In this document: positions 8,488-16,579 of the stretch, piece by piece
Position numbering within the stretch: the stretch's first letter is position 1
How the letters are laid out: every line of letters starts with the position of its first letter
Assembly (NCBI GenBank): GCA_027487575.1
Contig: JAIYDJ010000018.1
Location: 1-42,625 of the forward strand
Source of the DNA: Rhodobacter sp.
GTDB lineage: Bacteria; Pseudomonadota; Alphaproteobacteria; Rhodobacterales; Rhodobacteraceae
Direction: 5' to 3'
Length of the DNA: 42,625 bases
The notes under the pieces: model-generated
What the model was told of the DNA's origin: nothing
The model's input: the letters and a program-made list of their open reading frames with translations, nothing else
The model's database searches: none
Position numbers and translations under genes: made by a program

Positions 8488-8503
8488 TGCTGCACTTGCA
8501 GCA
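8488..8503. promoter_or_regulatory. PhaR-type operator between phaZ and phaC
   Basis: TGCTGCA and TGCAGCA are perfect 7-bp inverted arms around a 2-bp centre, containing CTGC-N4-GCAG. PhaR of Paracoccus and Rhodobacter is reported to bind CTGC-N3/4-GCAG sites. It lies 22 bp before the phaC start and 64 bp before the phaZ start. Confidence 0.8.
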
Positions 8504-8525
8504 AGAATAGGGATGAAACATCAAG

Positions 8526-10319
8526 ATGACAACTGCCGAGAATGACGACAGGGCGCGGAGTGTGGCTTTGCAAGCCAACATCGCCAGGATGGAAGAGTTG
8601 TCAGAACGGCTGATGCGCGCGTTCGGGGCGCGCAAACCGGTTGACCCGGCGCTGAACGGCCCGTCGCAAGAGGTTTATGTCAAGGCGGCGACGGCCTATG
8701 TCGCCGAGATGATGCAGAACCCCGGAAAGATTCTGGAGCATCAGATCGGCTACTGGGGCAAGACTCTGAAACATTATGTCGAGGCGCAGCAACCGCTTCT
8801 GCATGGGGAGTTCAAGGCACCAGCCGATCCGGGCCCGCCGGACCGCCGGTTTGCCAATCCGCTGTGGGACACGCACCCGGTGTTCAACTTCCTAAAACAG
8901 CAGTATCTCCTGAATGCCGAGGCGGTCACGACCGCCGTCGCCGATCTGGACACGCTCGACCCGGTTGAACGCAAGCGGGTCGACTACTTTACCCGCCAGA
9001 TCGTCGACATGCTGGCCCCGACCAACTTTCTGGCCACCAACCCCGACGCGCTGGAACGGGCGGTTGCCACCGACGGGGCAAGTCTGGTGCAGGGGCTGGA
9101 AAACCTGGTGCGCGACATCGAGGCCAACGCGGGCGAATTGCAGGTGACGCTGGCGGATGGAAACGCCTTTCAGGTCGGAAAGAACCTGGGCACAACGCCG
9201 GGGTCGGTTGTGTATCGCAACCATCTTCTGGAACTGATCCAGTATGCGCCCAGCACCGAAACGGTCCATGCGACGCCGCTGCTGATCTTTCCGCCCTGGA
9301 TCAACAAATTCTACATCATGGACCTGAAGCCGCAGAACAGCCTGATCAAATGGATCGTGGATCAGGGATTTACCCTGTTCGTGGTCAGCTGGGTCAATCC
9401 GGATGCGAGCTATGCCGATGTGGGGATGGACGACTACATCCGCGACGGATTCATCCGTGCGATGGCCGAGGTGCGGCGGATCACCCACGAGCCGCAAATC
9501 AATGCGGTGGGCTATTGCATCGCGGGCACGACCCTTGGCCTGACTCTGTCGCATCTGCAACGTGCGGGGGACGAAACGGTGAAGGCCGCGACATTCTTTA
9601 CCACGATGACCGACTTTTCCGATGCGGGCGAGGTCGGGGTTTTCCTTGACAACGATTTCGTCGACGGGATCGAGCGTCAGGCCAAGATCGACGGGGTTCT
9701 GGCCAAGACATTCATGTCGCGGACCTTCAGCTTTCTGCGGTCGAACGACCTGATCTACCAGCCGGCGATCCGCAGCTACATGCTGGGTGAGCCGCCGCCC
9801 GCGTTTGACCTGTTGTTCTGGAACGGGGACGGCACCAACCTGCCCGCCCGGATGGCCATCGAGTATCTGCGGGGGCTGTGTCAGGGCGACGGCTTTGCCA
9901 AGGGCACCTTCCCGGTGTTCGGCCAGCCCGCGTCGCTGCAGGATCTGACGTTGCCGATCTGCGCGATTGCCTGCGAAACCGACCACATCGCGCCCTGGCG
10001 CGCGAGTTTCAATGGCGTGCGCCAGATGGCCTCGACCGACAAGACCTTCATCCTGTCGCAGTCGGGCCACATCGCCGGGATCATCAACCCACCGGCGCGC
10101 GGCAAGTACGGGCACTACACGCATGACGGGCCGCTGGCCGATACCGAAGCGTGGAAGGCGGGGGCGACATTCCACAAGGAAAGCTGGTGGCCGCGCTGGG
10201 GTGAGTGGCTCGCCGCGCGGTCCGGTCAACAGGTTCCGGCCCGTCAGCCCGGTGATTCGGGGGGCGATCTGCTGGCCCCCGCACCCGGCACCTATGTGAC
10301 GGCGGTTCCAACTGCCTGA
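8526..10319 (+). CDS. phaC: Class I poly(3-hydroxyalkanoate) synthase
   Basis: A 597-residue PHA synthase that polymerises 3-hydroxyacyl-CoA (chiefly 3-hydroxybutyryl-CoA) on granules. The lipase-like box GYCIAG gives the catalytic Cys331; Asp486 (ETDHIAPW) and His515 (SGHIAGI) complete the triad. Length and the single-subunit architecture with an N-terminal PhaC domain (residues about 60-250, with NPLWDTHPVFNFLKQQY) fit class I. The ATG at 8526 is preceded only by a weak AGGG-like ribosome site about 13 bases upstream. It is divergent from phaZ and followed by phaP and phaR, the standard Rhodobacteraceae order. Its C-terminal tail beyond residue 570 is poorly conserved. Confidence 0.98.
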   Translation: MTTAENDDRARSVALQANIARMEELSERLMRAFGARKPVDPALNGPSQEVYVKAATAYVAEMMQNPGKILEHQIGYWGKTLKHYVEAQQPLLHGEFKAPADPGPPDRRFANPLWDTHPVFNFLKQQYLLNAEAVTTAVADLDTLDPVERKRVDYFTRQIVDMLAPTNFLATNPDALERAVATDGASLVQGLENLVRDIEANAGELQVTLADGNAFQVGKNLGTTPGSVVYRNHLLELIQYAPSTETVHATPLLIFPPWINKFYIMDLKPQNSLIKWIVDQGFTLFVVSWVNPDASYADVGMDDYIRDGFIRAMAEVRRITHEPQINAVGYCIAGTTLGLTLSHLQRAGDETVKAATFFTTMTDFSDAGEVGVFLDNDFVDGIERQAKIDGVLAKTFMSRTFSFLRSNDLIYQPAIRSYMLGEPPPAFDLLFWNGDGTNLPARMAIEYLRGLCQGDGFAKGTFPVFGQPASLQDLTLPICAIACETDHIAPWRASFNGVRQMASTDKTFILSQSGHIAGIINPPARGKYGHYTHDGPLADTEAWKAGATFHKESWWPRWGEWLAARSGQQVPARQPGDSGGDLLAPAPGTYVTAVPTA

Positions 10320-10355
10320 TCGCCTTTGCGGAATCCAGTCGGGGGGAAGATAATG

Positions 10356-10366
10356 CTGCGTTGCAG
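10356..10366. promoter_or_regulatory. PhaR-type operator, upstream site of phaP
   Basis: CTGC-GTT-GCAG, a perfect inverted repeat with a 3-bp centre. Its start is exactly 28 bp before that of the CTGC core of the second operator (10384), so the two sites lie on roughly the same DNA face and could be bound cooperatively by PhaR. Confidence 0.78.
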
Positions 10367-10375
10367 AGGAACCAC

Positions 10376-10404
10376 TTGAAATGCTGCACTGCAGCATGTA
10401 TGTA
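10376..10404 (+). promoter_or_regulatory. phaP promoter
   Basis: TTGAAA (-35, 10376-10381) and TATGTA (-10, 10399-10404) are separated by exactly 17 bases, a good sigma-70 match by eye. The stronger PhaR operator fills the spacer, so bound PhaR would block RNA polymerase directly. The phaP start is 46 bp downstream. Confidence 0.68.
10381..10397. promoter_or_regulatory. PhaR-type operator inside the phaP promoter
   Basis: ATGCTGCA and TGCAGCAT form perfect 8-bp arms around a single base, containing CTGC-ACT-GCAG. It is the most symmetric PhaR-type site in the window and lies between the -35 and -10 elements of phaP. Confidence 0.85.
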
Positions 10405-10450
10405 ATCGGCATCGTCAACCAGTGCAGCGCGACTGCCAGGAGAATTCGAA

Positions 10451-10912
10451 ATGACCAATTCCCCCGACTTCACCAAAGTCATGAAAGACATGATGGCGTC
10501 TTTCCCGATGGACCAGTCCGCGTTCCAGAACGCGTTCAAGTCGCAGGCCGCTTTCGGCGAGAAGCTGACCGCCGTTGCCCTGCAGGCGGCTGAAAAGTCG
10601 GCCGAGATTTCGACCAAGATGGTCAAGGACACGATCGCCAAGCTGGGCGACATGGCAAAGGCCAAAGCCGAGCCGATCGATTATTCGAAGGCCGCAACCG
10701 ACTTTGCTTCGGCTGCTGCCGAGATGGCCGCCGAGCATATGGCCGCCTTCGCCGAAGTGGCGAAGAAGGCCCAGATGGAAACCGTGGAACTGATGCTGGC
10801 CGCCGGCAAGGACATGTCGACCGAAGCGACCGCCGTTGTGCAGAAAGCCACGACCGAAGTCACCGCCGCCGCCAAGAAAGCCTCGGCTTCGGTTGCTGCC
10901 GCTGCAAAGTGA
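10451..10912 (+). CDS. phaP: Phasin, PHB granule-associated protein
   Basis: A 153-residue alanine- and lysine-rich helical protein of the phasin_2 family. Phasins coat the PHB granule surface and set granule number and size. The sequence opens with NSPDFTKVMKDMM and continues with heptad-like amphipathic helices through to an Ala/Lys-rich C-terminus; there is no signal peptide or membrane segment. AGGAGA eight bases before the ATG is a strong ribosome site, as expected for an abundant protein. Two PhaR-type operators precede it, and a strong terminator follows, so it is probably transcribed mostly as a single-gene unit and induced when nascent PHB titrates PhaR. Confidence 0.93.
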   Translation: MTNSPDFTKVMKDMMASFPMDQSAFQNAFKSQAAFGEKLTAVALQAAEKSAEISTKMVKDTIAKLGDMAKAKAEPIDYSKAATDFASAAAEMAAEHMAAFAEVAKKAQMETVELMLAAGKDMSTEATAVVQKATTEVTAAAKKASASVAAAAK

Positions 10913-10934
10913 TCTGGCGTTCTGACGCCTTCGG

Positions 10935-10966
10935 AAGGGCGGGCCTTGTGCCCGCCCTTTCTTTTT
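10935..10966 (+). terminator. Rho-independent terminator of phaP
   Basis: Perfect 10-bp stem (10935-10944 with 10950-10959), 5-base loop, followed by TCTTTTT. It lies 22 bp after the phaP stop and isolates phaP from phaR. Confidence 0.92.
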
Positions 10967-10989
10967 CGCTGCACAAGCCCTAGACTTCT

Positions 10990-11000
10990 CTGCACTGCAA
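10990..11000. promoter_or_regulatory. Imperfect PhaR-type site upstream of phaR
   Basis: CTGC-ACT-GCAA, one base off the CTGC-N3-GCAG pattern, 19 bp before the phaR start and just downstream of a TAGACT -10-like element (10981-10986). It suggests negative autoregulation of phaR. Confidence 0.55.
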
Positions 11001-11019
11001 CAACTGGGGAGGGTCCGCG

Positions 11020-11574
11020 ATGGCCGACACGTCAAAGCCGCTGCTGGTCAAACGCTATGCGAGCCGCCGCCTCTACAACACCGAAACGTCGGACTATGTG
11101 ACGATCGACGACATTGCAGGTTTCATCCGGGCCGGGCGTGAAGTGCAGATCGTGGATCTGAAATCGGGCGACGACCTGACGCGGCAGTATTTGCTGCAGA
11201 TCGTGTCCGACCATGAAAGCAAGGGGCACACCGTGCTGCCCACGACCGTGCTGACCGACCTCGTGCGGTCCTATGCGACCAACATGCAGGCGGTGATGCC
11301 GCAATTCCTGACCGCAAGCTTCGACATGCTGCGCGAAGGGCAGGCCAAGATGGTCGAAAACCTGACGGCCATCCCCAACCCGCTGGCCGCCGTGCCGGGG
11401 TTCGAGACGATGCGCAAGCAGCAGGAAGCATTTCTCAAGACGATGATGGGCGGCATGGCGGGCTGGACCGCACCGCCCGCGAAAGAGGAACCCACGGTCG
11501 AGGCGCAGGCCGAGGAACTGGCCGAGATCAAGAAGCAGCTGGCGGAAATGCAGCGCAAGCTGTCCAAGCTCTGA
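11020..11574 (+). CDS. phaR: PHB synthesis repressor PhaR
   Basis: A 184-residue repressor. The N-terminal PHB/PHA accumulation regulator DNA-binding domain (residues 8-70) carries the family hallmark VKRYASRRLYNTETSDYVT, and a second conserved region follows (FLTASFDMLREGQ). In relatives PhaR represses phaP and itself and is released by binding to PHB granules. The ATG at 11020 has GGGAGGG upstream. The C-terminus is a Glu/Lys-rich coiled-coil-like segment (EEPTVEAQAEELAEIKKQ). A LysR gene starts three bases after the stop and may be cotranscribed. Confidence 0.97.
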   Translation: MADTSKPLLVKRYASRRLYNTETSDYVTIDDIAGFIRAGREVQIVDLKSGDDLTRQYLLQIVSDHESKGHTVLPTTVLTDLVRSYATNMQAVMPQFLTASFDMLREGQAKMVENLTAIPNPLAAVPGFETMRKQQEAFLKTMMGGMAGWTAPPAKEEPTVEAQAEELAEIKKQLAEMQRKLSKL

Positions 11575-11577
11575 CCG

Positions 11578-12525
11578 ATGGCAGAGCCCCAGGGCCGCGT
11601 CACGCTGTGGGGGATCGAGGTCTTTCTGGCCGTGGCGGAAGAAGGGTCGATCTCGACCGCAGCGCGCCGTCTGGGGGTCAGCCCGTCCGCCATCAGCCAG
11701 CAGTTGGCGGGGCTTGAGGCGGCGCTGGGAGCAGGCCTTCTGGACCGGGGTGCGCGTCCGATGCGCATGACACCGGCGGGTGCCATGTTCCGCCGCCACG
11801 CCCAGGTGATCCTGAACGCCGAGGCCGAGGCGCGGGCCGAACTGGCGGTCGCCGACATGTCGCAACTGACCACGCTGCGGCTGGGCATGATCGAAGACTT
11901 CGATGCCGAGGTCACGCCGCGCCTGCTGCAGGCGCTGGCGGCTGACCTGCGGGGTTGCCGGTTCCTGCTGGAAACCGGGGCCAGCCACCGGCTGCTGGAT
12001 CAGCTTGACGCCCGCGCGCTGGACATCGTGGTGGCGGCCGATCTGGGGACCGAAGGCACGGATGATGGCTGGCGCGAGGCGCATCCCCTGATGGCGGAAC
12101 CCTTTCTTGCGGTGGTGCCCAAGGGCAAGCGTCCGCTGGACCTGCCGCTGATCCAGTATACCGCGCGCCATCTGATGGGGCGGCAGATCGCCGGACATCT
12201 GGCGCGGCAGAACCTGCGGCTGCAACACAGGTTCGAACTCGACAGCTATCACGCCATTCTGGCGATGGTGGCGGGCGGTGCCGGGTGGACGATCCTGACC
12301 CCGCTGGCGCTGCACCATGTCGCCCGGTTCCGCGAGGCGCTGGACGTGCAGCCCCTGCCGTTCGAGCCGCTGGAACGCACGCTGTCGCTGTCCGCGCGGG
12401 CGGGTGTGCTGCGCGATGTTCCCAAACAGATGGCGGTTCGGCTGCGCGATCTGATTGCGGCGCAGGTGGTGGGTCCCGCCGTGGCGGAATGGCCCTGGGT
12501 GGCCGGGGCGCTGCGCGTGCTGTAG
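11578..12525 (+). CDS. LysR-family transcriptional regulator
   Basis: A 315-residue LysR regulator. The N-terminal winged helix-turn-helix spans residues 8-65 (VFLAVAEEGSISTAARRLGV followed by SPSAISQQLAGLEAALGAGL), and a periplasmic-binding-protein-like effector domain fills residues 90-300. It starts three bases after phaR with no clear ribosome site, so it may depend on translational coupling. Its target is unknown: it is convergent with the amine-catabolism cluster that begins at 12595, and the gap between them holds an 18-bp inverted repeat. LysR regulators usually control divergent neighbours, which this one lacks, so a link to the amine cluster is only suggested by proximity. Confidence 0.9.
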   Translation: MAEPQGRVTLWGIEVFLAVAEEGSISTAARRLGVSPSAISQQLAGLEAALGAGLLDRGARPMRMTPAGAMFRRHAQVILNAEAEARAELAVADMSQLTTLRLGMIEDFDAEVTPRLLQALAADLRGCRFLLETGASHRLLDQLDARALDIVVAADLGTEGTDDGWREAHPLMAEPFLAVVPKGKRPLDLPLIQYTARHLMGRQIAGHLARQNLRLQHRFELDSYHAILAMVAGGAGWTILTPLALHHVARFREALDVQPLPFEPLERTLSLSARAGVLRDVPKQMAVRLRDLIAAQVVGPAVAEWPWVAGALRVL

Positions 12526-12534
12526 CTGCGATTT

Positions 12535-12583
12535 TTCTGCGAAAAATCAGGTCTGCCCGCCGGGAACCTGAATTTTCGCAGAA
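12535..12583. terminator. Long inverted repeat between convergent lysR and DegT genes
   Basis: Arms 12535-12552 and 12566-12583 match at 17 of 18 bases around a 13-base loop, with the core TTCTGCGAAAA. A smaller perfect 8-bp hairpin (12530-12548) overlaps the left arm. The position between convergent genes suggests a bidirectional terminator, but the same core recurs at 17347-17379, so it may instead be a protein-binding or dispersed element. Confidence 0.7.
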
Positions 12584-12594
12584 GATTCGTGCGT

Positions 12595-13782
12595 TCAGGT
12601 TTTCGCGGCCATGGCGGCGTCGACGATGGCGTTAGCGATGTAGTCCAGATCGTCTCGGGTCAGCCGGGTCGGCAGCCGCACGTCGCAGGCGCGCATCAGC
12701 ATGGCCCGGGTGTGCGGCAGATCGGGCTGGTCGCCCAGAAACTGCCAGTTCCAGAACGCCCGCGCGTTGCCTTCGGACAGCCCGAACACCTGCACATGCA
12801 CACCGCGCCGCTTGGCCTGATGCTGAAACTCCAGCGCCTCGGAATCGGTCCAGTCGCCGGTCAGATTGAATTGGATCGAATCCGGAGCACGCAGTTCGGG
12901 GGCCAGCGGCGGCGGCACGTCGATCCAGTCGCAGGCGTTCAGTTGGGCCGCGACATGGTCATGGTTGAACCGGCCCTTGGCCACCCGTTCGGCCACCAGT
13001 GGCAGTTGCGGACGGATGACTGCCGCCGACAGGTTCTGCATCCGCATGTTGTAAAGCGGCAGCTTGTTCTGCCACAGCATATAGCTGTTCTGCATGCCGG
13101 GATGCTTTTTCCAGTTCGATTCGTAGGCACCCGACATGATGACGGCGCGCGCGGCGATCTCGGGATCGTCGGTGATCAGGATGCCGCCTTCGCCCGCGTT
13201 CACCAGCTTGTAGGACTGAAAGCTGAAACAGCCCACCTTGCCGATGGTCCCGATGTTCCGCCCGTTCCATGTGGTGCCCAGCGAATGAGCCGCATCCTCG
13301 ATCACCGGGATCTGGCGCGCGTCGCACAGCGCCATGATCGCATCCATGTCGCTGGTGTGGCCGCGCATGTGGCTGATCATCACCGCCTGCGCGTCATGCA
13401 GCTTGGCCTCGAAATCGGCCATGTCGACACGATAATTCGACCCCACCTCGACCAACACCGGCACGCAATCGGCATGGACAACGGCAGAAGGCACGGCGGC
13501 GAAGGTAAAGGCGGGGATCAGCACGCGCGCCCCGCGCGGCAGATCGAGCGCCTTGAGCGACAAGAACAGCGCGGCCGAACAGGACGCCACGGCCAGCGCA
13601 TAGCGCGCGCCGAGCAGATCGGCGAATTCCTGTTCCAGCAGGGCCACCGGCGCGCCTTCGGGTGCGGTATAGCGGAACAGGTCGCCCGAGGTCAGCAGCC
13701 GTTCGATTTCGTCGCGGGCAGCCAGCGGAATGGGTTCCGCGTCATAGACATTGGGGGCTGCGATTTGTCCGTCGGGGGCCAT
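12595..13782 (-). CDS. DegT/DnrJ/EryC1/StrS-family PLP aminotransferase
   Basis: A 395-residue fold-type I PLP enzyme. Family motifs in order: the region AVASCSAALFLSLKAL, the GHTSDMD segment, the PLP-binding VIEDAAHSLG, and the Schiff-base lysine in FSFQSYKLVNAGEGG (Lys192). DegT enzymes usually aminate keto-sugars, but no sugar-biosynthesis genes are nearby; instead it closes a minus-strand cluster for gamma-glutamyl amine catabolism. It may transaminate an amine, or an aldehyde or keto product of that pathway; this is inference. An alternative start at 13806 (MSFRKGAS) is possible; 13782 has AAGG upstream and the conserved region begins soon after. A 112-bp gap or more separates it from the FAD oxidase, so it may also have its own promoter. 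Confidence 0.88.
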   Translation of the reverse strand: MAPDGQIAAPNVYDAEPIPLAARDEIERLLTSGDLFRYTAPEGAPVALLEQEFADLLGARYALAVASCSAALFLSLKALDLPRGARVLIPAFTFAAVPSAVVHADCVPVLVEVGSNYRVDMADFEAKLHDAQAVMISHMRGHTSDMDAIMALCDARQIPVIEDAAHSLGTTWNGRNIGTIGKVGCFSFQSYKLVNAGEGGILITDDPEIAARAVIMSGAYESNWKKHPGMQNSYMLWQNKLPLYNMRMQNLSAAVIRPQLPLVAERVAKGRFNHDHVAAQLNACDWIDVPPPLAPELRAPDSIQFNLTGDWTDSEALEFQHQAKRRGVHVQVFGLSEGNARAFWNWQFLGDQPDLPHTRAMLMRACDVRLPTRLTRDDLDYIANAIVDAAMAAKT

Positions 13783-13918
13783 GCTTGCGCCTTTTCTGAA
13801 ACTCATCTTTCGAAAAGGTGTAAATCCCAGATTGATGACATGCCAGTGACAAATCCGTTCAACGGGCGAAATCCGCCGAACCATGTCGAGGATAGGTGTT
13901 TCAGGAGGATGAATCTGG

Positions 13919-15220
13919 TCAGACGCCCAGCCGGTCTCGCAGGGAATACCAGGTCATCGCCAACATCAGCAGCGGCCAGCGCAGGGCCGCCCCACCCGGA
14001 AAGGACGCCTGTGGCAGGTCGGCCAGCAGATCGAACCGCTGCGCCGTGCCCGCCACGGTTTCGGCCAGCACCTTGCCCGACAGCGTCGACAGCGCGACGC
14101 CGTGACCCGAGCATGAACTCGCGGCCAGAATGTTGGGCGCGACGCGCATCCATGCCGGCATCCGGTTCATGGTGATGGCCAGGGTGCCGCCCCAGGCAAA
14201 GTCGATCCGCGCGCCCTTCAATTGCGGATAGATCTTCAGCATCGGTCTGGTCACGGTCTTCAGGATGTCGGGAAAGCGGTAGCCGTAGGATTCCCCACCT
14301 CCGAACAGCAGGCGGTTGTCGTCGGACAGCCGCCAGTAGTTCACGACGAACTTGCTGTCCGCCACCGCGATATTCTGGCGCAGGACCGATCCTGCCATCT
14401 CGCCAAGGGGTTCGGTGGCGATGATGAAGTTGTTGATCGGCATCACGCGCGCCGAGACTTTCGGTGCAAGCCCGCCAAGATAGCCGTTGCCCGCCAGAAT
14501 GACATGGTCGCAGGTGATCTGGCCCTGCGCCGTCCGCAAGACGGGCTTTGCACCGGGGACAAGCTCCAGCACTTCGGAAGTTTCGTGAATGCGCGCTCCG
14601 GCAGCGGTGGCTGCCTGCGCCAGACCGATCGCAAAGTTCAGCGGGTGCAGATGGCCCGCGCCCCGGTCAATTGCCCCCCCCTGAAAGCTGTCCGATCCGA
14701 CGACCGCGCGGAAAGCGTCGCGGTCCAGCACCTCGATCCGGTCATAGCCATAGTCGCGGTGCAGCTTTTCGGCCAGATGACGGGCGTGCCGCAGCCCGGC
14801 CGCGCTGTCGCACGCATGCGCCACGCCGGGGTGCAGCGACACGGGCATCGCATGGCGGGTGATCAGTTCGGCCACCAGCGCCTTCGCCTCTTCGGCCATG
14901 TCCCACAGGGCACGCGCGGCCGTCTTGCCTGCCATCCGCTCCAGTTCTTCCTGATCCAGCCGCTGGCCCGACCCGACCTGCCCGCCGTTGCGCCCCGATG
15001 CGCCAAAGCCCACGCGATGTGCCTCCAGCACCACCACGTCATACCCGCGTTCCGCCAGATGCAGTGCCGCCGACAGGCCGGTATAGCCTGCGCCGACGAT
15101 GCAGACATCGGCCCGCGCAGCGCCCTTCAACGCGGCGAACCGGGCCAGCGGGGTGGCCGTCGCGGCATAGAAGGACGCCGGGTATTCCCCGGCCCGGTCA
15201 TTGGCGTGCAGCAGGTTCAT
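13919..15220 (-). CDS. puuB: FAD-dependent gamma-glutamylputrescine oxidase-like protein
   Basis: A 433-residue D-amino-acid-oxidase-type flavoprotein. The FAD-binding GxGxxG is at residues 43-48 (GAGYTG), and the GASGRNGG motif typical of the PuuB/OrdL group follows near residue 73. In the Puu pathway PuuB oxidises gamma-glutamylputrescine to the aldehyde with release of ammonia and hydrogen peroxide. The ATG overlaps the stop of the glutamine-synthetase-like gene as ATGA, so both are cotranslated, which supports pathway coupling. The true amine substrate could be another mono- or polyamine. The protein ends with a short hydrophobic tail (WPLLMLAMTWYSLRD). No aldehyde dehydrogenase (PuuC) is found in the window. 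Confidence 0.82.
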   Translation of the reverse strand: MNLLHANDRAGEYPASFYAATATPLARFAALKGAARADVCIVGAGYTGLSAALHLAERGYDVVVLEAHRVGFGASGRNGGQVGSGQRLDQEELERMAGKTAARALWDMAEEAKALVAELITRHAMPVSLHPGVAHACDSAAGLRHARHLAEKLHRDYGYDRIEVLDRDAFRAVVGSDSFQGGAIDRGAGHLHPLNFAIGLAQAATAAGARIHETSEVLELVPGAKPVLRTAQGQITCDHVILAGNGYLGGLAPKVSARVMPINNFIIATEPLGEMAGSVLRQNIAVADSKFVVNYWRLSDDNRLLFGGGESYGYRFPDILKTVTRPMLKIYPQLKGARIDFAWGGTLAITMNRMPAWMRVAPNILAASSCSGHGVALSTLSGKVLAETVAGTAQRFDLLADLPQASFPGGAALRWPLLMLAMTWYSLRDRLGV

Positions 15221-16572
15221 ACGTTCAGCAGCAGGTGTTCACGTTCCCACGGGCTGATGACCTGCAGGAATTCCTTGTATTCATTGCGCTTGACCGAGGA
15301 ATAGACCTTGCAGAACTCTACTCCCATGACTTCGCGCAGCGCGGTGTCCTCTTCCAGCCGGTCCAGCGCGTCACCAAGGCTGACCGCGATGTCGTCACTG
15401 TCGATATAGGCGCTTCCCGAAAATTCGGGCCGGGGCAGCTTGGCCTCTTTCAGCCCCAGATAGCCGCAGGCGAGGCTGGCGGCGATGCCGAGATAGGGGT
15501 TGCAGTCCATGCCGGGCAGGCGGTTTTCGATGCGCCGCCCGGCGGCGGAGGAGATCGGAACGCGCAGGCCGGTGGTGCGATTGTCGCGGCCCCATTCCAG
15601 ATTGATCGGCGCGGCAAAGTCGGGAACGTAGCGGCGATAGCTGTTGACGTAGGGGGCCAGCAGGGCAATCGCGCCGGGCAGATGGTTCTGCATGCCCGCG
15701 ATGTAGTGCTGGAACAGGTCCGTCTCGCCGGTGCGTTTGTCGGCGAAGATGTTCTTGCCGGATTTGGTGTCCACCACCGAATGGTGGATGTGCATGGCGC
15801 TGCCCGGCTCGCCCTCGATCGGTTTGGCCATGAAGGTGGCAAAACAGTCGTGCCGCAGCGCCGCCTCGCGGATCAGCCGCTTGAAGAAGAACACCTCGTC
15901 GGCCAGCCGCACCGGGTCGCCATGCGCAAGGTTCAACTCGATCTGCCCCGCGCCGCCCTCCTGCAGGATGCCGTCGATCTCCAGTCCCTGCGCCTCGGCG
16001 AAATCATAGATGTCGTCGATGACCTTGCCGTATTCATCGACCGCCGACATCGAATAGGCCTGCTTGCCCGCCGCCCTGCGGCCGGACCGGCCCATCGGCG
16101 GCATGATCGGCTGGTTCGGGTCGATGTTGCGGGCGGTCAGGAAGAATTCCATCTCGGGGGCCACCACCGGCGACCAGCCTTCGGCGTTGAACAGGGCGAC
16201 AATCCGTTTCAGCACGTTGCGCGGGGCAAAGGGGATGGGGGTTCCATCCTGATCCATCGCGTCGTGAATCACCTGCAGCGTCACATCCGCCGTCCAAGGC
16301 GCGGCGGTGGCGGTGGTGAAGTCGGGCACCATCACCATGTCGGGTTCGGTGAAACTGTCGAACGGGTTGTCCGCCCATTCGCCGGTGATGGTCTGCAGGA
16401 AGATCGAATTCGGCAGATAGTAATTCGTCTGCTTGGCGAATTTCGAGGCGGGCATCGCCTTGCCGCGCGCAACGCCGGCAATGTCGCCGATGATGCATTC
16501 CACCTCGTCCACGCGGCGGTTTCCGATGTATTCAAGGGTCGCTTCGGGCAGATGGTCGGTCCATTTGGACAT
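15217..16572 (-). CDS. puuA: Glutamine-synthetase-like gamma-glutamylamine ligase (PuuA-type)
   Basis: A 451-residue class of glutamine synthetase homologue. GS motifs are present: the catalytic-domain start APEMEFFL (metal-binding Glu residues), the GAGQIELNL segment, GSAMHIHHS (ATP/metal His) and the Arg-rich NRTTGLRVP with RRIENR. The short N-terminal domain and lack of the Tyr adenylylation loop of housekeeping GlnA point to the PuuA branch, which joins glutamate to an amine using ATP. It is seven bases downstream of the amidotransferase gene and overlaps the FAD oxidase by four bases, so the three form one translational unit. Putrescine is the textbook substrate; spermidine, ethanolamine or another amine cannot be excluded. 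Confidence 0.85.
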   Translation of the reverse strand: MSKWTDHLPEATLEYIGNRRVDEVECIIGDIAGVARGKAMPASKFAKQTNYYLPNSIFLQTITGEWADNPFDSFTEPDMVMVPDFTTATAAPWTADVTLQVIHDAMDQDGTPIPFAPRNVLKRIVALFNAEGWSPVVAPEMEFFLTARNIDPNQPIMPPMGRSGRRAAGKQAYSMSAVDEYGKVIDDIYDFAEAQGLEIDGILQEGGAGQIELNLAHGDPVRLADEVFFFKRLIREAALRHDCFATFMAKPIEGEPGSAMHIHHSVVDTKSGKNIFADKRTGETDLFQHYIAGMQNHLPGAIALLAPYVNSYRRYVPDFAAPINLEWGRDNRTTGLRVPISSAAGRRIENRLPGMDCNPYLGIAASLACGYLGLKEAKLPRPEFSGSAYIDSDDIAVSLGDALDRLEEDTALREVMGVEFCKVYSSVKRNEYKEFLQVISPWEREHLLLNV

Positions 16573-16579
16573 GGGGCAC

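Noticed and set aside
12589..14175. A 528-codon frame antisense to the DegT gene
   Set aside because: Shadow frame; the DegT aminotransferase on the other strand has all catalytic motifs.
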